NCBI RefSeq assembly: GCF_015477805.1
Contig: NZ_JADLQL010000001.1
Coordinates: 1,674,001 to 1,738,000, forward strand
DNA from: Nocardia flavorosea
GTDB lineage: Bacteria; Actinomycetota; Actinomycetes; Mycobacteriales; Mycobacteriaceae
DNA length: 64,000 bases
Reading direction: 5' to 3'
Part shown: positions 17,637-28,152 of the stretch, piece after piece
How positions within the stretch are numbered: position 1 is the stretch's first letter
Layout of the letters: every line of letters starts with the position of its first letter
Notes under the pieces: generated by a model
What the model was told of the DNA's origin: nothing
The model's database searches: none
What the model saw: the letters and a program-made list of their open reading frames with translations, nothing else
Position numbers and translations under genes: made by a program

Positions 17637-18830
17637 TCAGAACAGCTTGATCGGATTCACGATGTCGGCAGCCAGTGTCAGCAGCATGTAGGCGCCACCG
17701 AGGACCACTGCCACATAAGTGATGGGCAACAGCTTGAGGTAGTCCACCGGGCCATGCGGCGGCAGCCCACGGAAGCCACGGATGGTATTACGCAGCTTCT
17801 CGTAGATCACGACGGCAATATGCCCGCCGTCGAGAGGCAGCAGCGGAAGCAGATTGAAAACACCCAGGAAGAAGTTCAAGCTGGCCAGCAGGAGGATGAA
17901 CCACCCCCACATCCCGGCGGCGAAGCTCTCCCCCCCGAGCCGACTGGCCCCGTAAACACTCACGGGAGTGTCCGCGTCCCGTTCACCACCGCTGACAGCC
18001 TCCCAGAGCGCTCCCACCTTCTGCGGTAGCTGCACGAGCGATTGGGCTGTACGCACAGCCAGATCGGCGGTGAACACCGCCGAAGCAGGAATCGCGGCAA
18101 TCGGCCCGTAGGTGACAGGCCCCTGGCTTTCGAGCGTCACCCCGACCGCGGAGATCTCCCGGACTGTGCCGTCCTCACGGTAACGTTCGACCCGTTCGGG
18201 CACGACCTCGACAATCAGTTCGCTGCCGTCACGATCGACCGTGTAAGTGAGAACCCCAGCCTTCTCCTGAGTCGCGGTCTGGAATTCCGACCATGTGCCG
18301 ACCGGCACACCGTCCACCGCCGTCACCGTGTCGCCGGGTTGCAGACCGGCTCGTTGCGCGGGACCGGTACCCGAGCATTCGCCGTAGCCGAGATCCGCGT
18401 TCTGCGTGGGTACACAACCCAGCGCGCCGATGGTCGGGCTCGGTTCGGTCAATCTCGGCAGGCCCGCAGTCATCGCCAGCGCCGTAATCAGCAGAAAGGC
18501 AAGCAGAAAGTTCATGAAGATACCGGCGAACATCACGATCAGCCGCTTCCAGGTGGCCTGCCGGTACATGGCCCGGTCCACCTCTTCGGGCTCCAACTCG
18601 TCCAACGCTGTCATTCCGGCGATATCGCAGAAACCTCCCAGTGGGAGCGCTTTGACACCGTACTCGGTTTCACCGCGCCGAAACGAGAAGATCTTGGGAC
18701 CGAAGCCCACGAAATACCGGCGCACCTTCATTCCCGTGGCCTGAGCTGCCCACATATGCCCGCACTCGTGCAACGCGACCGAAGCGGTGATGCCGAGGGC
18801 GAACAGGACGAACCCCAGAACGAAAAGCAT
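17637..18830 (-). CDS. rip1: Site-2 intramembrane zinc protease Rip1 (RseP family)
   Basis: A 397-residue multi-pass membrane protease that cuts anti-sigma factors and other membrane proteins within the bilayer. The first helix carries the zinc motif HECGH (H21, E22, H25), and the third ligand is D334 in the C-terminal LPLDGGHIAV. A periplasmic PDZ domain is seen at about 130-230 with AGLQPGDTVTAVDGVPVG. The Cys inside the zinc motif also occurs in mycobacterial Rip1. The gene lies downstream of dxr, as in mycobacteria, with a 126-base gap, and is probably co-transcribed. Confidence 0.95.
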   Translation of the reverse strand: MLFVLGFVLFALGITASVALHECGHMWAAQATGMKVRRYFVGFGPKIFSFRRGETEYGVKALPLGGFCDIAGMTALDELEPEEVDRAMYRQATWKRLIVMFAGIFMNFLLAFLLITALAMTAGLPRLTEPSPTIGALGCVPTQNADLGYGECSGTGPAQRAGLQPGDTVTAVDGVPVGTWSEFQTATQEKAGVLTYTVDRDGSELIVEVVPERVERYREDGTVREISAVGVTLESQGPVTYGPIAAIPASAVFTADLAVRTAQSLVQLPQKVGALWEAVSGGERDADTPVSVYGASRLGGESFAAGMWGWFILLLASLNFFLGVFNLLPLLPLDGGHIAVVIYEKLRNTIRGFRGLPPHGPVDYLKLLPITYVAVVLGGAYMLLTLAADIVNPIKLF

Positions 18831-18956
18831 GTGGTCTACAGCCCTCCTGCGATGTGCAGATCATGACGCCGGCCCGCAAGGAAGACCGGCACGGCCGCGA
18901 GCACGGGGTCCACTGTAGCGGCAGACTTCGAGCTTCTCGACCGGCCCGGCCCACCG

Positions 18957-20096
18957 TCACCCACGAACAACGGATTCCGCACGGTCCCGCGCCCAAATGT
19001 CGGCCGCCAGTACTTCGGCGACCCCCGCGGGCTCGGCACGCCACTGATCGGCTGCCTCGACCACTCGTTCGACCGTACACACGATCTCCGGAAAACGAAT
19101 ACGCCCGTCGAGGAATGCCGCTACCGCGGTCTCGTTCGCGGCATTGAACACCGCGGTCACCGATCCGCCCTGCCGACCGGCGTGCCGAGCCAGCTCCACC
19201 GCTGGGAAAACGGTGTTGTCCACCGGTTCGAACGTCCAGGTGCTCGCGGTGCCGAAGTCACACGCTGCCGCAGCATGTGGGACTCGATCCGGCCAGCCCA
19301 GCGCCAGCGCGATCGGCAATCTCATATCGGGCGGGCTCGCCTGTGCGAGGGTCGACCCATCGGTGAAAGTCACCATCGAATGCACGATCGACTGTGGATG
19401 AACGGTCACCTCGATCTGGTCGTACGGGATACCGAACAGCAGATGTGCCTCGATGAGTTCGAGCCCCTTGTTGACCAGCGACGCGGAGTTGAGAGTATTC
19501 ATCGGCCCCATCGACCATGTGGGGTGCGACTTCGCCTGGGCCGGTTCCACCGCAGCCAGCATGTCCGTGGACCACCCACGAAAGGGGCCGCCGGAGGCCG
19601 TGAGTACGAGCTTGGCGACCTCGGTCTCTCGGCCGCCGCGCAGACATTGCGCCAGTGCCGAGTGCTCCGAATCGACCGGCACGATCTGCCCCGGTTCCGC
19701 TGCGCGCGTGACAAGCGAGCCGCCGGCCACCAGGGACTCCTTGTTGGCGAGAGCGAGCGTGGCCCCCGATTCGAGCGCGGCAAGGGTGGGTTCCAATCCG
19801 AGCGAACCCACCAGTGCGTTGAGCACGACATCGGCTTCGGTACTACGGACCAACTCGGTTACCGCGTGCGCGCCACCGAGAGAAACGCCGAGCGCGCTCG
19901 CCGCCGCCGGATCCGCCACCGCAACGTTGTCGGTACCGGTCGCAGCCATCTGTTCGGCCAGCAGTTCGGTGCGTCCACCCCCGGCCGCCAAACCAACGAT
20001 ACGAAACCGGTCCGGGTTGGCGGCGATCACTTCGAGCGCCTGGGTACCGATAGAACCTGTGCTGCCGAGGAGGAGGACTCTGCGGGTATCTGACAC
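18957..20096 (-). CDS. dxr: 1-deoxy-D-xylulose 5-phosphate reductoisomerase
   Basis: A 379-residue NADPH-dependent enzyme that rearranges and reduces DXP to MEP, the committed step of the MEP pathway and the fosmidomycin target. The NADPH loop [11 protein letters not shown] is at the N-terminus. Substrate and metal residues appear in [41 protein letters not shown] at 20094-20096 is chosen because GGAGAG lies upstream and the nucleotide-binding strand starts at once. A 30-bp palindrome lies 44 bases upstream. Confidence 0.97.
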   Translation of the reverse strand: MSDTRRVLLLGSTGSIGTQALEVIAANPDRFRIVGLAAGGGRTELLAEQMAATGTDNVAVADPAAASALGVSLGGAHAVTELVRSTEADVVLNALVGSLGLEPTLAALESGATLALANKESLVAGGSLVTRAAEPGQIVPVDSEHSALAQCLRGGRETEVAKLVLTASGGPFRGWSTDMLAAVEPAQAKSHPTWSMGPMNTLNSASLVNKGLELIEAHLLFGIPYDQIEVTVHPQSIVHSMVTFTDGSTLAQASPPDMRLPIALALGWPDRVPHAAAACDFGTASTWTFEPVDNTVFPAVELARHAGRQGGSVTAVFNAANETAVAAFLDGRIRFPEIVCTVERVVEAADQWRAEPAGVAEVLAADIWARDRAESVVRG

Positions 20097-20139
20097 GCAC
20101 CCATTCTCTCCGACTGCGCGTGTCCCGGCGTCGACGGGC

Positions 20140-20169
20140 AGTCGTATGTCCGATATCGGGCATACGACT
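20140..20169. promoter_or_regulatory. 30-bp near-perfect palindrome upstream of dxr
   Basis: The half-site AGTCGTATG is mirrored by CATACGACT, and the centre CCGATATCGG is itself palindromic. Fourteen of fifteen base pairs match; the exception is T20149 against G20160. There is no loop and no T-run on either side, so an operator for a dimeric regulator is more likely than a terminator. It lies between the end of lhgO and the start of dxr on the same strand, in position to control dxr-rip1. Confidence 0.65.
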
Positions 20170-20298
20170 CGATGCTGAGCAGCGAGCAGACCTGACGAAC
20201 AGCTCGAGGACACGATTCGCGGACACGGCTACCGAACACAGGCGCGCCGGCGCTGCGGTGTGGGAACTACCGATCACGCGCAGGCGATTCGCAACCCG

Positions 20299-21510
20299 TC
20301 AATCAGCCGCATCGGCTTTGTCCTCGAAAACATCGGCGACATACTCGGCAATCGCGAGCGATGAAGTCGCCGCCGGTGACGGCGCGTTGCGGACAGCCGT
20401 GATCCGGCCGAGACGGTCGATCCGGAAATCGTCGACCAGGGTGCCGTCGGCATCGAGCGCCTGTGCGCGGACACCCGCTGCCCCACGCACCACATCCGCG
20501 GCCCCGATCGCGGGAATGTAGCGCTGCGCCTTACGCATATAGGCACCGGCCGATACCGAGCCGTACATTTCGTCGAACCCGGTGCGCCAATGCTGCCGCG
20601 CCATCCGGCGGAAACCCGGCCAAGCCAAGGTCATCGCCATATCCCGGGGAACGAACCGGGTGCGCCGATATCCTTCCCGGGCGAAGGCCAGGACCGCATT
20701 CGGTCCGACCTCGACGGTGCCCGATACGCGCCGCGTGAAATGCACCCCTAGGAAGGGATACCGCGGATCCGGAACCGGATAGACCAGCCCGCGCACCAGA
20801 TCACTCTTCGCCGGCACCACATTCATGTACTCACCGCGGAATGGGACGATTCGCGGGCCGGGGTCGCCACCGGCCAGGCGGGCCACCGTATCCGCCTGCA
20901 ACCCGGCGCAGAGCACGGCCCGGTCCGCGTGCAGGACCTGCTCCCCCACACCGATTTCGATACCGGAAGCCGTCCGGGTCATCCGGTTCACCGCGCACGA
21001 GGTCCTGATCTCGCCGCCGGCCGCCACCACATCTGCCGCGAAAGCTTCGGCCACCCGGCGGAAATCGGTGATCGCGGTATGCGGCGAATACAACGCCGCG
21101 ACCCCCTCCGCGAACGGTTCGATATCGCGAATACCGGCGGAATCGACTCGGCGCAGTCCGGGCACCACATTCTCGACCGCCCGTGCTTCCAAGGCGTCCA
21201 GGCGAGCCGTTTCCTCGTCGTCCACCGCGATGACGAGCTTGCCGCATTCCTTATACGGCAAACTCCGCTCGGCACAGTACTCGCGCAGCATCTCCCGGCC
21301 CCGGGCGCACAGTACTGCCTTCAAACTCCCCGGTCGGTAATAGATCCCAGCGTGCACGACTCCCGAGTTGTGACCGGTCTGATGCACTGCCACCCGGTCT
21401 TCCTTCTCCAGCACCACCACTCGGTCCCCCGGCCGCCGGCGACCGATCTCCCTGGCCACCGCGAGGCCTACGATTCCCGCACCGACCACGACGACCACTC
21501 GGTCGGCCAT
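20299..21510 (-). CDS. lhgO: L-2-hydroxyglutarate oxidase (LhgO-like FAD enzyme)
   Basis: A 403-residue DAO-family flavoprotein. The FAD fingerprint VVVVGAGIVGLAVAREIG is at the N-terminus, and HQTGHNSGVVHAGIYYRPGS is the typical LhgO segment; GVRAQALDADG near the C-terminus closes the FAD site. The family oxidises L-2-hydroxyglutarate to 2-oxoglutarate and passes electrons to the quinone pool. The ATG at 21508-21510 has AGGAG nine bases upstream. It is inserted between dxr and rlmN relative to the mycobacterial order as I remember it. Confidence 0.9.
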   Translation of the reverse strand: MADRVVVVVGAGIVGLAVAREIGRRRPGDRVVVLEKEDRVAVHQTGHNSGVVHAGIYYRPGSLKAVLCARGREMLREYCAERSLPYKECGKLVIAVDDEETARLDALEARAVENVVPGLRRVDSAGIRDIEPFAEGVAALYSPHTAITDFRRVAEAFAADVVAAGGEIRTSCAVNRMTRTASGIEIGVGEQVLHADRAVLCAGLQADTVARLAGGDPGPRIVPFRGEYMNVVPAKSDLVRGLVYPVPDPRYPFLGVHFTRRVSGTVEVGPNAVLAFAREGYRRTRFVPRDMAMTLAWPGFRRMARQHWRTGFDEMYGSVSAGAYMRKAQRYIPAIGAADVVRGAAGVRAQALDADGTLVDDFRIDRLGRITAVRNAPSPAATSSLAIAEYVADVFEDKADAAD

Positions 21511-21752
21511 ACCTGTCGCTCCTGTTTCTCGTGTACTCGGCAGCTCGATGAACTCGGGGCCGTTCCAGCGCTTCGGACTGGACCGTCGCCGCTACCACTT
21601 CGTCCGCGAACAGGCCGCTGCCGGGCGCAGTTCTACGTGCCGGTTCCGGCCGCTCATACCGGGCATCCTTCCATTGCGGGGTCCGGGCCGGTCACCGGAT
21701 CGGTGCTGACTATCGGCCACGCAATGCTGCGTCGAGGCGGTTCTGGGACTCC

Positions 21753-22862
21753 TCAGCCTTCGGCGGCGAGCTGACCGCACGCGGCGGCAATTTCCTGGCC
21801 GCGGGTATCGCGGACCGTGCACGGGACACCCTGCGCCTCGACCCGGCGCACGAACTCGCGTTCAACCGGTTTCGGACTGGCGTCCCATTTGCTGCCCGGT
21901 GTCGGGTTGAGCGGGATGACGTTCACGTGCACGCGCGACCCGAGCGCCTTGTGCAACTTGGCGCCGAGCATATCCCCCCGCCACGGCTGATCGTTGATAT
22001 CGCGGATCAGCGCGTATTCCACCGAGATGCGGCGACCCGTCTTATCGGCGTAGTAGCGGGCGGCATCGAGGACCTCCGCCACCGGCCACCGGTTGTTCAC
22101 CGGGACGAGGGTGTCGCGCAGTTCGTCGTCGGGAGTGTGCAGGGAGACGGCGAGCGTCACCGACAGGCCCTCGTCGGCGAGTTTGCGGATCGCCGGGGCC
22201 AGGCCCACGGTGGAGACAACCACGTTGCGCTGTGAGATTCCGAGGCCGTCCGGCGCGGGCGAGGTGATGCGGCGGACGGCGTTCACCACCCGCTTGTAGT
22301 TCGCCAGCGGCTCCCCCATACCCATGAACACGATATTGGACAGCCGCCCGGCCCCACCCGGTACCGCGCCGTCGCGCAGGTCGGCGGCGGCGGCACGGAC
22401 CTGGTCGACGATTTCGGCGGTGGACAGGTTGCGGGTCAGCCCGCCCTGCCCGGTAGCGCAGAACGGGCAGGCCATACCGCAACCGGCCTGGCTGGAAATA
22501 CACAGGGTGGCGCGGTCCGGGTAGCGCATGAGCACGCTCTCCAGCAACGTGCCGTCACCGGCCCGCCACAGCGTTTTCCGGGTCTCCCCCGCATCGCAGG
22601 CGATATGCCGGACCGGGGTCAGCAGCGGCGGGAAGAGCGCCCCGGCGATCGTGTCCCGCACGGCGGCGGGCAGATCGGTCATCGCGGTGGGGTCGGCTTG
22701 GAGCCGGCCGTAGTACTGACGTGCGATCTGGTCGGCCCGGAACTTCGGCAGACCCAGTTCCGTCATGGCGGCGCGACGCCCGTCGGCGTCGAGATCGGCG
22801 AGGTGGCGGGGTGGCATCCCGCGGCGGGGTGCGTCGAAAACCAAGGGCAAGGGGGCGGTCAT
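21753..22862 (-). CDS. rlmN: Dual-specificity 23S rRNA/tRNA adenine-C2 methyltransferase RlmN
   Basis: A 369-residue radical-SAM enzyme that methylates C2 of A2503 in 23S rRNA and A37 in some tRNAs. The cluster motif CGMACPFC gives C128, C132 and C135. The methyl-carrying Cys is C362 in AACGQL near the C-terminus, and [15 protein letters not shown] is conserved in the family. The first 25 residues are Pro/Arg-rich. The position between cdsA and dxr is as in mycobacteria. Confidence 0.96.
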   Translation of the reverse strand: MTAPLPLVFDAPRRGMPPRHLADLDADGRRAAMTELGLPKFRADQIARQYYGRLQADPTAMTDLPAAVRDTIAGALFPPLLTPVRHIACDAGETRKTLWRAGDGTLLESVLMRYPDRATLCISSQAGCGMACPFCATGQGGLTRNLSTAEIVDQVRAAAADLRDGAVPGGAGRLSNIVFMGMGEPLANYKRVVNAVRRITSPAPDGLGISQRNVVVSTVGLAPAIRKLADEGLSVTLAVSLHTPDDELRDTLVPVNNRWPVAEVLDAARYYADKTGRRISVEYALIRDINDQPWRGDMLGAKLHKALGSRVHVNVIPLNPTPGSKWDASPKPVEREFVRRVEAQGVPCTVRDTRGQEIAAACGQLAAEG

Positions 22863-23008
22863 AGTCCTACCAGTGTGGCATCTCGCTCGATGTGACCAGC
22901 GACAAGCCGTCTAACCGGGCAGCTGAGCAGGTGGGCAGCCGGGCGGCGCGATCGACCGGCGGACCGGAAATCCGTGCGTCGACGATAGCTGTCGGCAATC
23001 ATCGACAT

Positions 23009-23392
23009 ATGGCGACCTCTGATGACCGAACTCCCGAAGCCGGCGCCGTGCCCGGTGCGCCGCCTCTGGGAGGCCCGCCGAGCGAACCCGTCCCCGGGAA
23101 GCCCGCACCCGCTCCCACCGGCCGGAAGACGACCCGGCCACGCAAGGACACGGGCAGTTCCCGAGTGGGGAATGCCTGGATAGCGTTGATCATCGCAGCA
23201 ATCCTCGGCATCATCCTGCTCATCTTCATCATCCAGAATTCGGAGAGCGCGGACGTCGAAATGCTCTTCTGGAACTTCTCGCTGCCGCTGGGCGTCACGA
23301 TCCTGCTCTCGGTGATCGCGGGCGCCCTGGTGATGGCCCTGGTGGGCGGTGTCCGCATCATGCAGCTGCGGCGCGCGGTACACAAGAAGTGA
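23009..23392 (+). CDS. LapA-like (DUF1049) membrane protein
   Basis: A 127-residue protein with a Pro/Gly-rich, probably disordered cytoplasmic N-terminus of about 60 residues. Two transmembrane segments follow, WIALIIAAILGIILLIFIIQ and GVTILLSVIAGALVMALVGG, with a short loop between that carries NSESADVEMLFWNFSLPL, the LapA/DUF1049 hallmark. LapA-type proteins help assemble envelope lipids in E. coli; the role here is unknown. ATG at 23009 is chosen since the Met precedes the usual N-terminal part; an in-frame GTG at 22892 would add 39 residues without known features. It is divergent from rlmN and convergent with cdsA. Confidence 0.8.
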   Translation: MATSDDRTPEAGAVPGAPPLGGPPSEPVPGKPAPAPTGRKTTRPRKDTGSSRVGNAWIALIIAAILGIILLIFIIQNSESADVEMLFWNFSLPLGVTILLSVIAGALVMALVGGVRIMQLRRAVHKK

Positions 23393-23407
23393 CCGGCCGG
23401 CGCGGCC

Positions 23408-24658
23408 TCAGAGCAGGGTGCTGAGCACCAGCCAGGACACGAAGGCCGACGGCAACATGGAATCGAGCCGGTCCATGATGCCGCCGTGCCCGGGCAGCAT
23501 GGTGCCCATATCCTTGATGCCCAGTTCGCGCTTGATCTGCGATTCGATCAGATCGCCCAGAGTCGCGACGACCACCAGGCCCACGCCGAGCACCACGCCG
23601 ATCATCGAGTTGGCTTCCAGCAGCAATGTCACGGTGAGCAGGCCGCCGATGATCGCGAACACCAGCGACCCGCAGAATCCCTCCCAGGATTTCTTGGGAC
23701 TGATCGAGGGCACCATCGGATGGCGGCCGAACAGTACTCCCGCCACGTAGCCGCCCACATCGGAGCACACCACAAGGATCATGAAGGTCAGCACCCGCAG
23801 GTTGCCGTCCGGCTCCTCCAGGAGCAGCAGGACGGCGAACGAGGCCAGCAGCGGGATCCACGCCAGTGTGAACACCGTGATTGCGGTATCGCGCAGGAAA
23901 TTGCGCGGTGCCGTGTTCAGGCCGTGATCGAACAGCCGCCACACCATACAGATCAAAACTGTCGCCGCGAAGGCACCGGCCACCCCACTCGCGCCGAACG
24001 GCCAGCCCAGCCAGAACACCGCTTGACCGCCGACGATCAACGGCGTGCGCGGCACCAGTACATCCGCTTCACGGAGTCGTTTGGCCACCTCCCAGGTAGC
24101 GATACCGACCGCGGCACCCGCGACGCCGATGAACACCTTGGGCACGAACAGCAGCACCGCGATGCATGAGATCCCCAGAGTCAGGCCGACGGCAAGTGCG
24201 GCGGGAAGGTTGCGGCCGGCCCGGGAACGCCGCGGCGACGGGTCCGCCGGGGTTTTGCTCGCGCCCGTCGCACCGGGAGGTGTCTCGGCCGGCACAGCAC
24301 CCGAGGACGCACCGGACGGCACAACCCCCGAAGGCGTGGCCGGCGTCCCTGAACTACCCGCCGCAACCGGTGCCGCGCCACCGGCAGGCGCACCCGAAGG
24401 CACAGCACCCGCCGGCATATCGGGGGGTACGGCACCGGACGGCCCACCGGCCGCCGGGGCGTCTGCGGACGCACCTGCGGGCGCCGATGTCGATTCGGAT
24501 ATGCCCTCGGCCGGCGGCTGCGGTCGGGCCGCACCGGTCGCGGCGGCTTTCTCGGCCACGATTGTCCCGTCGCTCAACTCGTCGTCGTTCCGTTCGTTCC
24601 CACCCGAAGCGGGCGTCGCCGCTCCGCTGTTCTCATTGTGCGTCAATCCCGGGGCCAC
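23408..24658 (-). CDS. cdsA: Phosphatidate cytidylyltransferase CdsA with long disordered N-terminus
   Basis: A 416-residue membrane enzyme that makes CDP-diacylglycerol from phosphatidic acid and CTP for phospholipid synthesis. Residues from about 150 onward hold some eight hydrophobic helices and the CDP-DAG synthase signature IKRELGIKDMG and PGHGGIMDRLDS near the C-terminus. The first 145 residues are Pro/Ala/Gly/Ser-rich, built from short repeats such as PSGA and AGAVPSGAPAG, with no helices; this is much longer than in enterobacterial CdsA. The start (GTG at 24656-24658) is uncertain, since ribosome binding site evidence is weak and a TTG four codons later is possible. Confidence 0.92.
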   Translation of the reverse strand: MAPGLTHNENSGAATPASGGNERNDDELSDGTIVAEKAAATGAARPQPPAEGISESTSAPAGASADAPAAGGPSGAVPPDMPAGAVPSGAPAGGAAPVAAGSSGTPATPSGVVPSGASSGAVPAETPPGATGASKTPADPSPRRSRAGRNLPAALAVGLTLGISCIAVLLFVPKVFIGVAGAAVGIATWEVAKRLREADVLVPRTPLIVGGQAVFWLGWPFGASGVAGAFAATVLICMVWRLFDHGLNTAPRNFLRDTAITVFTLAWIPLLASFAVLLLLEEPDGNLRVLTFMILVVCSDVGGYVAGVLFGRHPMVPSISPKKSWEGFCGSLVFAIIGGLLTVTLLLEANSMIGVVLGVGLVVVATLGDLIESQIKRELGIKDMGTMLPGHGGIMDRLDSMLPSAFVSWLVLSTLL

Positions 24659-24759
24659 CGGCCCGCCGGATCATCGTTGCGATGCCGATACGGCATCGTT
24701 TCCGCACGGCACCCACCGCTCGTGCCGAGCACGGACGATACGCGACCCAGAGCGCCGGG

Positions 24760-25317
24760 TCAGATCTCGAGCAGTTCGGCTTCCTTGTGTTTCACCAGCT
24801 CGTCGATCTGCCCGACATACCTGGCCGTGGTCTTGTCCAGTTCTTTCTCGGCCCGGCCGACTTCGTCCTCACCGGCTTCGCCGTCCTTCTGGATCCGGCC
24901 CAGTTCGTCCATGGCCTTACGCCGCACGTTGCGGATTGCGACCTTGGCGTCCTCGCCCTTCTGCTTCGCCTGTTTGACCAGTTCTCGGCGCCGCTCCTCG
25001 GTGAGCTGCGGGATCGAGATCCGCAGGATATCGCCGTTGTTGGTCGGGTTCACGCCCAGATCGGAATTGCGGATCGCGGTTTCGATCGGCCCCAGCTGTG
25101 CTTGCTCGTAGGGCTTCACCACCACCATCCGCGGTTCCGGGACGGTGATACTCGACATCTGGGTGATCGGGGTCGGCGCTCCGTAGTAGTCGACCACGAC
25201 CCGGGCGAACATCCCCGGGTTCGCGCGCCCGGTCCGGATGGTGCCTAGGTCGTCCTTCGCCACCGAGACAGCCTTTTCCATCTTCTCCTCGGCGTCGAAG
25301 AGCGCTTCTTCAATCAC
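24760..25317 (-). CDS. frr: Ribosome recycling factor
   Basis: A 185-residue protein of the normal RRF length that splits post-termination ribosomes together with EF-G. Conserved segments are [35 protein letters not shown] and [19 protein letters not shown]. The start is GTG at 25315-25317 with GGAGG eight bases upstream. It follows pyrH by 50 bases and should be in one operon with it, the standard arrangement. Confidence 0.98.
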   Translation of the reverse strand: MIEEALFDAEEKMEKAVSVAKDDLGTIRTGRANPGMFARVVVDYYGAPTPITQMSSITVPEPRMVVVKPYEQAQLGPIETAIRNSDLGVNPTNNGDILRISIPQLTEERRRELVKQAKQKGEDAKVAIRNVRRKAMDELGRIQKDGEAGEDEVGRAEKELDKTTARYVGQIDELVKHKEAELLEI

Positions 25318-25367
25318 GACCGTTCCTCCACTGCGTCGTCATCGTCATGACCCGCGGGCCCGCGGTA

Positions 25368-26096
25368 TCAGGATCGAACCAATGTGCCGATCTTCTCACC
25401 GGCCACCGCCCGGGCGATATTGCCCTTGGTCAACAAATTGAACACCAGCATCGGCATCTGGTTGTCCATGCACAAACTGAACGCCGTCGAATCGGCGACC
25501 TTCAGATCGCGTTCGATGGCTTCCTTGTGCGTGATCTCGTGAAACATACTGGCGTCCGGATCCACCCGCGGATCGGCGTCGAACACTCCGTCGACGGCCT
25601 TGGCCATCAGCACGACCTCGGCACCGATCTCCAGCGCCCGCTGGGCGGCGGTGGTGTCGGTCGAGAAGTAGGGCATCCCCATTCCGGCACCGAAGATCAC
25701 CACGCGCCCTTTCTCCAGATGCCGCTTGGCCCGCAGCGGCAGGTAGGGTTCGGCAACCTGGCCCATGGTGATGGCGGTCTGCACCCTGGTGTCCACGCCC
25801 TGCTTCTGCAGGAAATCCTGTAGCGCGAGACTGTTCATCACCGTGCCGAGCATGCCCATGTAGTCCGACCGGGCGCGTTCGAGACCGCGCTCCTCGAGTT
25901 CGGCGCCGCGGAAGAAGTTCCCGCCGCCGATCACCACCGCGACCTGTACCCCCGTGGAAACGACCTCGGCGATCTGCTCCGCAACGGTCTGCACCATATC
26001 GGGATCCAGCCCGACTGTGCCCCCGCCGAACATCTCACCACCCAGTTTCAGCAGTACCCGGCGATATCCTGATCGGTCGGTCCCGGGTTGCGTCAT
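25368..26096 (-). CDS. pyrH: UMP kinase
   Basis: A 242-residue amino-acid-kinase-fold enzyme that phosphorylates UMP to UDP. Visible motifs are [12 protein letters not shown] at the N-terminus, [11 protein letters not shown], and the Asp-rich loop [19 protein letters not shown] at 26094-26096 has GGAG about ten bases upstream and begins the known N-terminus. The upstream tsf-rpsB unit ends in a terminator at 26313, so pyrH-frr probably has its own promoter. Confidence 0.98.
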   Translation of the reverse strand: MTQPGTDRSGYRRVLLKLGGEMFGGGTVGLDPDMVQTVAEQIAEVVSTGVQVAVVIGGGNFFRGAELEERGLERARSDYMGMLGTVMNSLALQDFLQKQGVDTRVQTAITMGQVAEPYLPLRAKRHLEKGRVVIFGAGMGMPYFSTDTTAAQRALEIGAEVVLMAKAVDGVFDADPRVDPDASMFHEITHKEAIERDLKVADSTAFSLCMDNQMPMLVFNLLTKGNIARAVAGEKIGTLVRS

Positions 26097-26312
26097 CGGC
26101 TGGCGTCTCCTTCGGCGATCGGCGGTGCTCGGTGGATAGTGTTCATGGGTGCGGGGCCGCCGGGGAACCGGTGCCGCCCGCTTCCGACTGGCCCGGCGCG
26201 GCGCGCGGCTATATGGCATAGGCCAACACAGGGCGGCCTCTATCCTGCCCTACGCCGCCCGGCAGCCGCACGACGGGGCGGCCGAGGCCGGAAAGTGCCC
26301 GCTCAGCAGCAA

Positions 26313-26341
26313 ACCCCCGCCGCAGCGTATGCGACGGGGGT
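26313..26341 (-). terminator. Intrinsic-type terminator after tsf
   Basis: ACCCCCGCCGCA and TGCGACGGGGGT form a 12-bp stem with one mismatch around the loop GCGTA. On the reverse strand it starts 14 bases after the tsf stop codon and is followed by TTT. It separates rpsB-tsf from pyrH-frr. Confidence 0.8.
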
Positions 26342-26355
26342 CTGTACAAAACGGA

Positions 26356-27180
26356 TCAGGCCTGGCCGACCTCGAACCGGGCGAACCGGGTGACGGTGAC
26401 ACCGGCCTCGTCCAGCAGAGCCTTCACGGTCTTCTTGTTGTCGGTGACCGACGGCTGCTCGAGCAGCACGACGTCCTTGAAGAAACCGTTCACGCGACCC
26501 TCGGTGATCTTGGGCAGCGCGGCCTCGGGCTTACCTTCTTCGCGGGCGGTCTGCTCCGCGATCCGGCGCTCGTTCTCGACGAGATCGGCGGGGACCTCGT
26601 CGCGGGTGACGTACTTGGCCTTGAGCGCGGCGACCTGCATGGCGGCGCCACGGGCGGCCTCCGCGGCGGCGTCACCGGAACCGGTGTACTCGACGAGCAC
26701 ACCGACGGCCGGCGGCAGATCCGACGCCCGCTTGTGCAGGTAGGTGGCGACCGGGCCGTCCAGGGAGACGACGCGACGCAGTTCCAGCTTCTCGCCGATC
26801 TTGGCGGCCAGCGCCTGCAGCGTGTCGTCGACCGTCGAGCCGTCGAGGGCCACGGCCTTCAGGGCATCCACATCGGCCGGTTTCGCGGCCGCGGCGGCGG
26901 CGATGATCTTATCGGCCAGCTCCTGGAACTCCGCGTTCTTGGCCACGAAGTCGGTTTCGGAGTTGATCTCGACCATCACGCCGTCCTTGGCGATGACCAG
27001 GCCCTCGGCGGTGGTGCGCTCGGCCCGTTTGCCGACATCCTTGGCGCCCTTGATGCGCAGCAGTTCCACGGCCTTGTCGAAATCACCGTCGGTTTCGACC
27101 AGCGCGTTCTTGCAGTCCATCATTCCGGAGCCGGTGAGCTCCCGCAGCCGCTTCACGTCAGCGGCGGTGTAGTTCGCCAT
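26356..27180 (-). CDS. tsf: Translation elongation factor Ts
   Basis: A 274-residue guanine-nucleotide exchange factor for EF-Tu. The N-terminal UBA-like domain has [19 protein letters not shown], and the core contains [18 protein letters not shown], the segment with the Asp-Phe pair that displaces magnesium in EF-Tu. The length is normal for actinobacteria. It lies 147 bases downstream of rpsB, in the usual rpsB-tsf operon. Confidence 0.98.
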   Translation of the reverse strand: MANYTAADVKRLRELTGSGMMDCKNALVETDGDFDKAVELLRIKGAKDVGKRAERTTAEGLVIAKDGVMVEINSETDFVAKNAEFQELADKIIAAAAAAKPADVDALKAVALDGSTVDDTLQALAAKIGEKLELRRVVSLDGPVATYLHKRASDLPPAVGVLVEYTGSGDAAAEAARGAAMQVAALKAKYVTRDEVPADLVENERRIAEQTAREEGKPEAALPKITEGRVNGFFKDVVLLEQPSVTDNKKTVKALLDEAGVTVTRFARFEVGQA

Positions 27181-27327
27181 CGGGGGCGAGCCTCCTTCGA
27201 GAAAGTCAGGTACCGGGCAGCAGTGGCCACGACTCGTACAGCCGTGGCCACCACTGTGGAAAATCGGGTTCGGCGGCGCTCACCTTGGCAGTGGCCGGTG
27301 AGCACCGGCCGAACACCGGGTAACGAC

Positions 27328-28152
27328 TCAGGCCTCGGCCGGAGTCTCCGCGGGCGCCTCGGCCGGGGTCTCGGCGCCGGGCGCGGCCTGCGCCAGCAGC
27401 TCCTGCTCCCACTCCGGCAGCGGCTCCGCACCGGCCTCGGGCTTGTCGTCGCCGCCGGAACGGCCGGCCCGGGCCTGCACGCCCTCGGCCACCGCGGAGG
27501 CGACGACCTTGGTGAGCAGCGCGGCGGAGCGGATCGCGTCGTCGTTACCCGGGATCGGGTAGTCGACGAGGTCGGGATCGCAGTTGGTATCCAGGATCGC
27601 GATGACCGGGATATTCAGCTTGCGGGCCTCACCGACGGCGATGTGCTCCTTGTTGGTGTCGACGACCCAGATGGCCGAGGGCACCTTCTGCATATCGCGG
27701 ATACCGCCGAGGGTGCGGTCCAGCTTGTTCATCTCACGCGTGAGCATGAGGATTTCCTTCTTGGTGCGCCCCTCGAAACCACCGGTCTGCTCCATGGCCT
27801 CGAGTTCCTTGAGGCGCTGCAGACGCTTGTGCACGGTGGAGAAGTTGGTGAGCATGCCGCCCAGCCAGCGCTGGTTCACATACGGCATCCCGACCCGGGT
27901 GGCCTCGGCCGCGATGGACTCCTGGGCCTGCTTCTTGGTGCCGACGAACAGGACGGTGCCGCCGTGGGCGACGGTCTCCTTGACGAATTCGTAGGCCTTG
28001 TCGATGTAGGTCAGCGTCTGCTGCAGATCGATGATGTAGATGCCGTTGCGGTCGGTGAAGATGAACCGCTTCATCTTCGGGTTCCAGCGACGGGTCTGGT
28101 GCCCGAAATGCGCGCCGCTGTCGAGCAGCTGCTTCATGGTTACGACAGCCAT
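27328..28152 (-). CDS. rpsB: 30S ribosomal protein S2
   Basis: A 274-residue S2 protein. It starts [20 protein letters not shown] and has [19 protein letters not shown] and [13 protein letters not shown], all diagnostic. The C-terminal 40 residues form an Ala/Glu/Pro-rich tail with [12 protein letters not shown], common in actinobacterial S2. ATG at 28150-28152 is set by the conserved N-terminus; upstream codons in frame are not conserved. The first gene of rpsB-tsf. Confidence 0.98.
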   Translation of the reverse strand: MAVVTMKQLLDSGAHFGHQTRRWNPKMKRFIFTDRNGIYIIDLQQTLTYIDKAYEFVKETVAHGGTVLFVGTKKQAQESIAAEATRVGMPYVNQRWLGGMLTNFSTVHKRLQRLKELEAMEQTGGFEGRTKKEILMLTREMNKLDRTLGGIRDMQKVPSAIWVVDTNKEHIAVGEARKLNIPVIAILDTNCDPDLVDYPIPGNDDAIRSAALLTKVVASAVAEGVQARAGRSGGDDKPEAGAEPLPEWEQELLAQAAPGAETPAEAPAETPAEA

